Part shown: piece after piece, positions 45,291 through 56,100 of the stretch
Numbering within the stretch: the first letter of the stretch is position 1
How the letters are laid out: each line of letters starts with the position of its first letter
Origin: Synaphobranchus kaupii
Taxonomy: Eukaryota > Chordata > Actinopteri > Anguilliformes > Synaphobranchidae
Length of the DNA stretch: 64,000 nt
Assembly (NCBI GenBank): GCA_029718625.1
Contig: CM056380.1
Location: 103,297,893-103,361,892, forward strand
Direction of reading: 5' to 3'
Notes under the pieces: generated by a model
Told to the model about the DNA's origin: nothing
What the model saw: only the letters and a program-made list of their open reading frames with translations
Database searches by the model: none
Program-made: the position numbers and the translations under genes

Positions 45291-47442
45291 TCTTCTTCTT
45301 CTTCTTGGGGTTTTATGGCGGGTTGCAACCATTACTTATAAGGTGCATACCGCCACCTACTGTACCGGAGTATGTAGTATGGTATATTTCAGAACTACTT
45401 TATATCATTAGATAAATAAATAATAATTAAATGATATTCAAAAAATAAAAACAAAAATTATATATATATATATATATAAATAAAAAAAGATCTTATTTAA
45501 TCATTTATTTTTTATTTAAAAAATACATTTATTTTAAAAATAAATAAATAATTAAAAATTAAATAAAATAGAATAAATAAATAATAAAAATAACTCTAAA
45601 TCACAAAATCACTCACTAAATTCTATGGTATAATCCTATCTCCTTCAAATATTCTACAACCGCTTTCTGTGTGTCCTGTACCCCACCTCCTGTTGTTCCC
45701 AGAATACCCACAAGATTCCATTCTCTTCCTGCCTTACCTATCTTTTGCGCTAGTCTTATCCTCTCTTCCCTATACTTTCGACATTGCATGAGTACATGTT
45801 CCGCATTCTCTGTCCTTTTACATTCCGAGCATTCATCTGATATACTTTTCCCTATCAAATACAGTGTTTTATTTAATCCTGTGTGGTCAAACCTTAGTCT
45901 AGCTATAATTGTTTCCTCCCTTGTTTCCTCTAAACACACCCTGTGCATTGATGGTTTTCTGCACGCTGTAATATTTTCTTCCGCTGTTGTTCCTGTCCCA
46001 CGTCGTCTTCTTCTTCTTCTTCTTCTTTGTGTTTTTTGGCGGATTGCAATACCAACTTTAGGTGCATACCGCCACCTACCGTACCGGAGTATGTAGAACA
46101 GGATTCCAGGAAAAAATTAATAAATAAATGAATATAATTATTTCTTTATTCTATGATATTAAATTAAGTTAATAAATAAAATTATAAGTATAAAGTAAAA
46201 TTCTATATTCTATTAAACAATCCTGAACCTATTATGAACTCTATTAACCCTCTCTGTACTTCCCACACCTTATCTCCATTTGTTCCTAATATCCCTTCCA
46301 AATCCCAACCTCGTCCAACCTCTCTTACCCTTTGTTGCAAACGCTCCCTTTCATCTTTATATTTTATGCAATGCATTATTATATGTTCAGTGTTTTCAAT
46401 TATACCACAATGTGCACAACTATGCGAATTTACTTTACCCAATAAAAATAAAGTTTTATTTAGCCCAGTATGGTCAAATCTTAGTCTTGATATGACTACC
46501 TCCTCTCTTCTGCTTCGCCCTTTAACACTCTGTGCTCTAACGGACTTTTGTATCCTATAATATGTTCTACCCTTACTGTCCTCGTCCCATTTTTTCTGCC
46601 AGCATTCCAGTATTTTCTTTTTAATTAATGCTTTACCTTCCCCTATTCCAAATGCTATATTAATTATGTGCGTCATATTTAGCGATCTTTTTGCCATCCT
46701 GTCTGCAATTTCATTACCCTCTAATCCCACATGTGCAGGTACCCAGCAAAATATTGTTTCTATTCCCATTCTCTGCGTTCTAAATAGACATTGAAACATT
46801 TCATATACTAGGTCTTCCCTAATTGAGTTCATTGTCTGAAGGCTAAAAAGAACTGCTGCAGAGTCAATGCACAGCACCACCCTGTCTGGTCTCACTTCTT
46901 CCACCCATTGGAGACTAATAATCACTGCCATCATCTCGGCTGTATATACTGATAATTTATCAGAAATTCTCTTCCCTATATGTATTTTAAATTGTGAGAT
47001 ATACACTCCTATTCCTACATGGTCATTTTGATCTTTTGATCCGTCAGTAAAGATATGTAGGTAATTAGAATATGTGTTTATTATATGCTGGTTTGCACAG
47101 TATCCTATTTCATGTTCCGCCCAATTTTTCTTTAGTTCCAGGATACTAAAATCAACTTTAGCTTTAGGGAAGAGCCATGGGGGAACATTACTTATTGGAG
47201 TAGGGGAATTGAAATGTATTCCATCTAGGTCATATTCTTCTGATTTATCTTTTATCTTCCATCCAAAACCTATTCCGTTATGTCTATACTCCCAGCATTC
47301 GTTTAGTCCCACGTCGTCGTCTTCTTCTTTGTCTTTTATTGGCGGTTGTAAAATCAGCTTTTGGTGCATTACCGCCACCACCTGGGCTGGAGTGTGGTCC
47401 GAAGATTTTACCTTCTTTCTCCCAAAATATACTACTATTTTA
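45291..47442 (-). mobile_element. Head-to-tail cluster of three 5'-truncated RNase H-bearing LINE copies
   Basis: Read on the minus strand there are three copies, each ending in the same unit: GTAGGTGGCGGTATGCACC, then TTGCAACCCGCC, then a (GAA)n tail and GACGACG. Copy 1 (47311-47442) is only this 3' unit. Copy 2 (46001-47310) has the ORF2 C-terminus, an AT-rich 3' UTR and the unit. Copy 3 (45291-46000) has a shorter ORF2 end, an AT-rich stretch and the unit. One exact 14-bp duplication flanks the whole block. The encoded RNase H domain suggests the I superfamily (Nimb-like in fish). Clade assignment is from memory of domain content. Confidence 0.85.
46203..47310 (-). pseudogene. LINE ORF2 C-terminal fragment with RNase H domain
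   Basis: The open frame encodes FTDGSKD, YTAEMMAVIISLQW, CIDSAAVLFSL and WVPAHVGLEGNEIADRMAK, the four RNase H motifs with the Asp, Glu, Asp and His/Asp positions. A C-terminal RLRFDHTGLNKTLFLLG block and a CxxC...H...C cluster follow. The reverse transcriptase and endonuclease parts are lost by 5' truncation. A second, shorter copy of the same C-terminus is at 45616-46000 (RLRFDHTGLNKTLYLIG). The reading frame upstream of 47310 belongs to the preceding copy's tail and is not part of the original protein. Confidence 0.85.
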
Positions 47443-47456
47443 TGACGCGCACGTCG
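47443..47456. repeat. 14-bp target site duplication, right copy
   Basis: Exact copy of 45277-45290. It marks the 5' side of the minus-strand LINE cluster. Flanking GC-rich sequence resumes here and probably belongs to the original promoter region. Confidence 0.9.
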
Positions 47457-47855
47457 CGGAAGAAAATCAGACCTTGCCAGAGACCCTCCCCCAAGCAGGG
47501 CTCGCTCGCTAGCTACCGCCCCCTTCTCTTTTGCCGTCGTGTAACCTAGATGCTTTGCTGCCACCTACAGTATTAGACAAGACGAGCTTTATAATTGCAT
47601 TAATTAAAAATACTACTAACAATGAGTGAGGCCAAATAAATGTCTTTCCAATAAAGCTTTAACAGCTCATTGAAACAAACACTTTGTTTCCTTCAATTAT
47701 GCTTGACGGTGGCTTGCAAGCAAACCAGTGCCAAACGCTAACCTGAGCTTGCTACGTTCCTTGCAATTAGTGCTTGATGATGACGTTCACAAAATATGGC
47801 CAGGGCTATAAATGCAGTCCAAACAACAGGTTTCCTGCGTTAAATAAGTTAGGTC

Positions 47856-49079
47856 ATGGACAAACGGAAAGTATTCTCTGGTAAGAAAAACAAACAAAAA
47901 AAAAACCTGACGTGATGGCCTGCACTGGGGTAGTTGAATAACTGTTTTGGAGTATATGAAAATAATTTTAAGTTAATTTGGCGTTGACGGTGTTCAATTA
48001 ATTCTGTGTTTGTGTGTTTGAGCCTTAAGGACGAACACGACCACTGAGAAGAGTTCAATATCAAATCACGTCCCAAATGTAATCTAAGAAAGACGTTTAA
48101 TGTTGATTGAAACTAACAATGGCTGTTGTTAAAATGCAAAACTTTAAAAAGTGCGAAATTACTTCGTTTCATAAAGCATGGATTGCAAAACCTATGGTTA
48201 AAAAACGTGTTGGGCTACACTTCACTTAAAAGTGAAATTTGGCTAGCATTACGTTAGTCTGCCTACTAACGTGTTCTGCCTACTAACGTGTTCCATGTTG
48301 TAGAAAACTAGAACAAATTTTATGTGCTTTTTAAATTCTTTGTTTCGTCAGATGTGGCTGCATCCCGAAGCGGTGAGGGATCCCCTCTCCTGGATCTAAA
48401 TACAGGCTTCTTTTTGGATCCCGGCTCGTCCGTGTCTGCTCCATCCATTGACCTGCATCAGAGTCGGCAAAGCGTGCACATGTCCCGTTCAGAGATTGTG
48501 GTGGAGTACACCGAGGTCTACTCATCCACTCTGGCACCTCCGTGTCACTCTGCCAATGGGCTATCCCCTTCCTTGGCCCTCCAAGTCCAGTCCCCGTTAA
48601 CTCAGGAACGCACTCCTGAGCCCAATATGGTGCTTACCGTTCCTATGGAGACCCGGTCGTCCACACCCCGCGAGGGTGAACACCTAAAAAAACATGCACT
48701 GGCAAGTTCGCTAGATCTGTCTTGCATCGACCTCACGGTCTCCCAGCCATCCTGGGAGTTATCCCTCATCAAACATGCTTCGGACAGTCCTCACTGCACC
48801 CAGGAGTCCAGCCTGCTTGACGAGCCCACCTGGAGCCCCAAGTGCCAGTCGGCATTCCCTTCCCTGGCTGAGATTTCCTCCCTCATCTGGTCTGGCACAC
48901 CCCCGCAGACCAGCGTAAGCACTGAATCTCACAAGCCGTGGAGGGAGACCGTTCTCTTGGGCTTAAGTCAGACGCCCTCCGTCAATACCTCTGACCACTG
49001 GCAAAAGCACACGTCTGTCCTCTTGCCCTGTGCTCAGAACAAAGACCTGAGCGTGGGCAGTTCTAACACGGCACCATAG
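47856..49079 (+). CDS. Unrecognised Ser/Thr/Pro-rich protein, 250 residues, two exons
   Basis: Exons 47856-47880 and 48352-49079 join in phase (donor CTCTG/GTAAGA, acceptor TCGTCAG/ATG) to a 250-residue frame starting MDKRKVFSDVAASRSGEGS. I do not recognise the family. There is no signal peptide, membrane segment or globular domain. It is rich in Ser, Thr and Pro, and several S/T-P sites (RTPEP, SSTPRE, WSPK, GTPPQT, QTPSV) could be proline-directed kinase sites. SSTP fits a polo-box binding motif. A short hydrophobic stretch FPSLAEISSLIW near residue 185 may be a binding helix. The long uninterrupted frame in fairly GC-rich DNA supports a real gene. It is divergent from mybl2; an AATAAA follows near 49.79 kb. 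Function unknown. Confidence 0.7.
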
Positions 49080-50174
49080 AGGTGAGTTCAGCAGTGTACA
49101 CCACTTCAAATGTGTTGCAATTGCAGGGCTAAATCATCCAAAAATCAGATGTACATATTACATGTAGGACCATGTAAAAATGGATTCTAAATACTTTTAA
49201 TATCCATTCTGAGTGTCTTAGACTTGGGATAATTTGGTATTATTTCACAAGGGCACCAGGTGGAATGTACCGTTTGGCCTTCTGACAAAGGGTCCCTTTA
49301 AAAATTTTTTAAAAAAGATGAAAAAAAATTTGTCCATATGTTACTTATTTGGTTGATTTGGACCAGTTGTTTCCAGTGATCAAGCCATCTCACCTGTACT
49401 CTGCAACATGAAAATGCGCTCTCCTTGAAGTGGCAGTTCAGTGCTTTAGACCTGTAACCTGTGCAGATTTTAATCTGAGGAGTGATGCACTGCTGTTGCA
49501 GTTTGAGCAGGATGCAGGAGCAGAATTGCTTTAGTAAATATCCAGCTGTGTAAAACAATTTGAACGTTGCATGCTGGACAAAAGTACCTGCTTAAGTCAA
49601 TATCATGTCCTTTTTTTTGTTCCATGTCTGAAAGCAAAAAGCAATCTGTTTATCAGCCTTGCCCTGAGACATTTTCCCAAATTTAAATTTGCAGGTGGAG
49701 GTGGACGCACAAGAATGGGAGTGGTACGCTGTTGCATAAAAATCTCAATGTGTTTGAGAAATGTGTTTTTTTTAAAGTTGATATTAAATAAAATTTATAC
49801 TGAGGAAATTCACCAATTTATAAGTGATTACTGAACTTCAACTTTTAATTTTCTTTATACACCTTCATATAAACTTAACAAAATATAAACATGATGACAA
49901 AATATTGACATGTAAAGGGAGTTTAAAAGGTAAAAATTCTCAACTTTCAGGGCAAATTCTCAGAATATTTACAGATTCAGAACACTCAAGTGTCATAAAA
50001 AGCAAGTGATGGGAATGTTTTCCATGCAAAGGTGGGCACAGCATATAAAAATGTCATGCTACAAGAGAATTTCTAACAAGATTTTGGAGAGCAATCTCAT
50101 TGTATGTTATGGTATGCAATAATGTACTCTGTTTATATACACAAACGGATTTGTCATGTACAAGCTTTGCTTCT
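49080..50174. other. Convergent intergenic region between the unrecognised gene and ift52
   Basis: AT-rich with no coding exons seen. It should hold the 3' UTRs of both converging genes, with AATAAA-type signals in + orientation near 49.79 kb. Confidence 0.45.
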
Positions 50175-53100
50175 TTAGAATGGGGAAAGTCCTGTTTCCG
50201 TTGTATCAATGTCGTGCTCCTACAGGAGGAAAATAAAGTTGTGTGAAAGCAATGTGGAAAAAATGCCCTAGATGAAAATGAGTTTTAGAAGTTAGTTCAC
50301 CAATTACCAAATTGGAATGACTATTTTATCACCATGGCAACCTACTTTTCCACTTTCCATCATTTAACATTGACCTGCCCTCGCTGCCCCCCCATGAAAA
50401 AACCTTTATTGAATTTTAAACCCAAAATCTATTTTGCATGAAGAAACTACCTGTCACTCATGAATAACTGCAGTGCAGAGAAATTGTATTTGTACAGTGT
50501 TCAGGGGCAATGCTGTACATACATGAGGACATTTGTTTTGTCTGAGGTCAAGCATAAGCACACAGTCTCTGTGTGTGTGTGTGTATGTGTTGATTTTTAA
50601 CTGCAGGGTCAAAAAAGACAATCTTTGTACCCTGATGGTGTTTAGCTTTTATAAAAAGGTAAAAAATGGAAATGTTTCACTTTTTCTAATCGAAGGGCCA
50701 CTCTAGAACACATCGAATTCCATGCTGAAAAAAAATAAATTTGGGGGTTTTCACTGCTGTTAAACTCAGAAAAGGGTCTCTTTTGGCCCGAGGACAACAC
50801 GAGGGTTAACTACTCCAGTAAAAATGTAAAATGAAGCCTTATCATGCCATCTCCCTTATGGAAAAAGAATATACTGCAGTATATTACATTTCCATAAGGG
50901 CGGCTTCACCTAAGCCGACCGTGACCGCAGAGAAACTGACAATGCATTTAAATCCCAATTTATTATGTTATCTTGTCTCAAGATGGTAGTGAGGTTTATT
51001 TATGGTTCAATTTATTTTTGTCATCAAATAAGCTTACCTGATTGAGTTTCTTGAACTCCACAACCTGGAAGAAGATGTGCTCTAGGACATGTTTGGCATT
51101 TCTCTGCTCCTTGTCCAGTTTCCCAGTCACGCCCAAAATGTCCCCGCATTTCCTCACATAAAACTCCAAATCATCGTCGGTGCCTGATTGGACAGAGTGC
51201 AGGAGAGAGGTGGGTCACAGCAGGTCCATTAACAGTCATCACTTGTGGGAAAGGGTCGATGGTTACATTAAGCCGATGCTTGTTCCAAAGACTGGACTTC
51301 CATTTCACGTTGAAGGGCTAAGCGTGCTGTAATATCACAGTTGTTCTCGCTTTTAAGCTCCAGGTGATTATAAGTAGCAGTGAAGAGCACTAACCATCAG
51401 TGGGGATTAGGGTTGGTTACTGAAACCTGGTACCCAACCCTAGATTTCGGCTCCACTTTAAAATACAATGCCTTTACTACCGATTGAAATATCCACTGTA
51501 ATCTGGTGCTCTGAAACGGAAGTCACAGGCAACCAAAGCACTGCTCATCTAATTTAATGAAGCATTTTGTATGTAAATTTGTTAATGCTGTTTTGTACTT
51601 ATTTATAAGTAGAATTTAAACGGGTAAGAGTTCATCTATTGTTCAATTTCTTTGCCTTTGCAATAAAAAATGTTTTCTTTAATGTTGTTGTTTGCTCTTT
51701 ATTTTAAAGGTCCAGGCTCCATTACCATTTAAAAATTATCAATTTAACACCGGTATCAGTCAAATTTAAACGATACCCATCCTTAGTGTGGACTCACATT
51801 TGTTGGAAAGCTGTGCCAGCCGTACTTTCTCAGAGGAGAAGGTCTCATCGAGGTCGAAGAGGTCAAGTGTGGGAGGGGGCAGGTCCCTAAAGGCAGGTTG
51901 AAAGACCTGGTCACAAAAACCAAGAGGAGAAAACCTGGTCATACAGGGTACATATCGCAGCACAAAGATGACACTTCTCTTTGAACTCAGCTGAGGGCTT
52001 ACTGGACCAGCAAGTGTGTGTGTGTACTGAGCTTATCTCAATATATTAATTACAATATAATATAATTGTGGAGGTGGAGTTTGTGTGTTGGACTGCTAAA
52101 TGACACTGGACATCTCGGGACAGCGGGGGCTATTTTGAATCATGGTTGTATTCCAATTTAATTCACTTAATTTGATATTGTATGTCTTTATTTGGTGTGT
52201 TTGTTTGTGTGTTGTGGGTCTGCCCCACTGTCTATGTCTTTTTTGTTGTTGCTGGTGGCTACAACTGAAGTTCCCGAAAGGGAAAATAAAAGTTATTCTA
52301 TTCTATTCTATTCTATAACCATGTATATATTAAACAAATAACCACAAGTAACACTGGGTGGTCACATGGAAGTGATAAATCGCTTCACATATAAACTGTG
52401 AGCAATGTAAACGGCATTTTGTTTGTGATATGCGGGGGTGTATTACTCACTGCAGGCTGCAACGTGGGTAGAGGCGTCTCAAACTGAGGCTGGATCAGCT
52501 GCAGTGGCTCATGCTTCACGTTCAGCTGCTTGTAAGAGCTGCAGAAGAGAAGCACAGGGACACCTTTCTCACCTGATTAAAAATGGATAATGGAACACAA
52601 CGGTAACCCGCAGTGTGCCGTGGCCAGTCAAAGGGACAGTGACGGCGCCCGTACCTGATCACGTGAGGCAGCGAGTCGGTGGACAGCTTGAGGAGCGACG
52701 TATCAAAAAGGGAGGTAAAGTCTCGCGGGTTCTCGTCCCTCTCCTGCAAACAAACTCGGAGCCGGTCAGAGAGACACCCCGTATCCGGCAGCATGGTGTA
52801 GTCCGTGATCTGCGGAGAACACGCATCGCACGTTCACCGTCTGGCTATGTTCTCTGACCTAGCCCTGCCGAGTCTGAATAGAGGCTCCACAGTACATGTG
52901 CACACGGCCTACTCAAAGAGACCAAACACCCAGCTTCTTACCTCAGGGTCCTCTGCATCTATCTGGTTCAGCTGAATATTGTCCGTCGTAAGCCACTGAA
53001 AGACGACATCCTGCGGGACAAAAAAGGCACAGCCAGGACAGGATACTTATGGGATGTCTTGCAATGAAACATTTTGCAACATTTTACCCAGCTAAGATAA

Positions 53101-56100
53101 TATTAACGCTGCCATGAGGCAGTAGTTACATTGTTGCCGCGGCATCAAAGCAAAACACTCAGCACGCTCCATTGACTGGTACGGCTGGAACTGCTCACCA
53201 TTATTTTACTGTTCTCCTCTTTGTCCAGGTACTGGTCACTGAACATGTGGCAGGAACCCAGCACTGCCAGACGGCCTCCCTCCTGTGGCACAACAGACAC
53301 GAGGTTCTGAGCACAGGCGTAAACATCACATGACAAAGCGCAGGCACATTTTAACAGGGCTGTAGGAGAGCAAGACACTGCGCGGCACAATGTGTACAAA
53401 GCAAACGAGGAAGACGAGGGCGTGGCGCCCTTCTCACCTTGACCTGGTAGTAGGCGAGTACGGGTCGGTTGAGAGGGAAACACACGGAGCCGGTGGACAG
53501 TACAGCCACTGCAGGCTTGATCACGCTCAGGGTTGCTCCATACGGGTACACAAAGGTCAAAGCCCTACGCAAGCACACAGAGGGGATTAGGTAGCAGACA
53601 ACCTTCTGCTCTTAATTATTTAATTAGCTCAATCATATCTTGATCTGACAAGCACTAGCAGCAGACTGCAAGTGTATCCTAAAAGATTTTACTGTGCTCA
53701 AGTACAGGAGTGAACCAGCATAGTATATAGAGCAGTCAGAAAACTAAAACTAAGGTAACTGGTTGGAACAAAAACCAGGACCGGAGCTGTGCACCCCTGC
53801 TTTAACCAGACAATCACCGCTTGTAATAGTACTGTAAAACAAAAGGTACAAGAGATCCCACTCTGTAAATTGGCATGTTTATATCAGACTGTATAGTACA
53901 AAAAATGAGCAACATTTGAATAGTTGTTTTGAGATTAGATTATTAATTCTTAATTAATGCAAAGAATAAAGACAAAGTATTCAAACATGACACCATGTTG
54001 TAGAGCCAGCCTTTATGATTACAATGAGAGAAAAATATTGTTTTTACCATAGTTCTGAAAAGTAGAGGTGGGTGGCCAGAAATTGATTGAAAATGGACAC
54101 TTTGTCCCTAATTTTCTTAAAGATGGCTTTGGTCCGGACGCAAAGCGGGCGGGCCTAAATGCCTGAATGTGGGTAACTGGCTGAGTGGCTGAGTGACTGA
54201 GTGCCTGTTCCCCATTGTTGAAAAGCGCATGTACAAATTGCCAATGTTGAAAAGCGCACCCCGTTTGACCTAGAATCACAAAAGTTGGTGTACAGGTCCC
54301 TCTGCTCATGCCGAACAAATTTGCCTCAAGGACCATAAAGTCCGCCATATTGGATTTTCGGCTAATTAGCATTTTATATAAAAGACTTAAAATGCTACTC
54401 CTCCTACAAAATTCTAATGCCTAGGTCCAAAAATGACTGAATGACGAGCCAATTAACTTTCAGTGGGCGTGGCTTATCACAAAAATGCTAATAATTCCAA
54501 AACCCTGTGACAGAAAGTAATGAAACTTGGTAGGTCTATTAAGAGTAACATCAAAACTTCACCCCTCCAGTTTTAACCCAATCGAGCCAAGTTGCAGCTT
54601 GGCCAGGCATGTCCCATACCTATACAGCACCGAGAGTTTGGCACATTTCAGGGTTTCCTACAGAAATAACGACAATGACCACAGACTCTCAACCCTTAAA
54701 AAAATTTACTTCTGAACATTCTGACCTCATGTAATCACACAGAATTAATGTACAATGCCACACATCCACACAATAAAGCCCCAAACTTGGCTGCATTCCA
54801 ATAGTCAAATTCAATAGTCAAATTCAATAGTCAAATTCAAGCAAGAATGGATCCTTTAGATCACATGAACCGGAAATATTTCACGGGCAGCCATGCTAAG
54901 GACCGTTCTAATTTCTTATATTGAGAAAGAAAGGAGCTTCACGATTCCTTTTATCCGTTCTTTCACAAAGGATGCTCTGGACTATCCTTTTCAGAAGGAA
55001 GGTAGTATTCGCGCCCAACAAGGCAATGCCGCCAATATTAACATAAGCACCGGAGTTTTCCGGGACCTACCGAATTACCGAATTCAAACAAGAAGTTTTC
55101 TTACACTGTTTGGTTGTAGATTGCAATGTTGAACAGTCACGTCAATGGATGTCGCACCATGACGCAAGGTAGAGAAGGAGGTTCAAATTCCACAGGAGAC
55201 GCTAGATTCCTTGTAAATCTCTCCTTCCATCCTTTCCTTGACCCCCGTCACATTTTCTGGCGAGGTCAAGGAAAAGTTGCAAGGAAAGGAAAAAGGACCT
55301 ATTTTTTTGACAATCGGAATGCAGCCTATCTATGCTTAAGAGGCTGTCTACCTACCTACAAACTGTGAAAGTGCCTGTAGCTTAGTGGCGTTGCGCTACC
55401 ATGTAGCAGGTTGGCGGTTCAATCCCCACCTGTTCCTAGCATTTATTTTTGACGCACACAATGTGCATGTTATGCTAAGAATGTTCTTTTCACATAAAAG
55501 AAGGTCTTTTTATTGCAAAGGCTAAGAAATTTCACAATATTAACTGTTAGAACTATGAAGTCAGTAAGCCAACACCATCTGATAACGCAACACAAAGAAG
55601 AAATTTAACAGTATTAACTGTTTACATGTAGAACAATATTGCAGCAATGTTGCACAGGGTTGTAGTAGGAAGGTTTCTTAGTTTATGTTATACTTGTAAC
55701 CTTTGTCTGGGGCTTTTGTAAAATATTTCCAAAACTCCATCTTTCACTGTTGAAATTAGAACTATTGGCAGAAGCAAGACATTCTAGGCTGAGCGGTACC
55801 GGAGCAAACTGGAGCTTGCGGAGTGGTAACGTTCTAATAATACTCATCACTCTAATTAAATTACGTCCGCTTCCCCTCCTCGCTCCCGCTCACATACCCT
55901 GCCCCACCCGCCTTTGAGAATCAGATGCACTCCGTCGACCCGGTATGCGGGCCAACCTGCATGCTCCAGACCACTATCCGCCGTGCTTTGTCACACGTTC
56001 CTCACTGGCTGCATACAGGCGTCCGGGCTGAGCTAGGCTTGCCTAGTCTTGTTTTCTAAAAAGTACAAACCCCAATTCCAAAAAAGTTGGGACAGTATGT

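Noticed and set aside
47311..47564. N-terminal part of the 453-codon minus-strand frame
   Set aside because: It crosses the tail of another LINE copy and genomic flank; the frame is open by chance and is not part of the LINE protein.
55371..55440. Functional tRNA gene
   Set aside because: A and B boxes are present, but the acceptor stem and length do not fit a complete tRNA, so a SINE or decayed tRNA is more likely.
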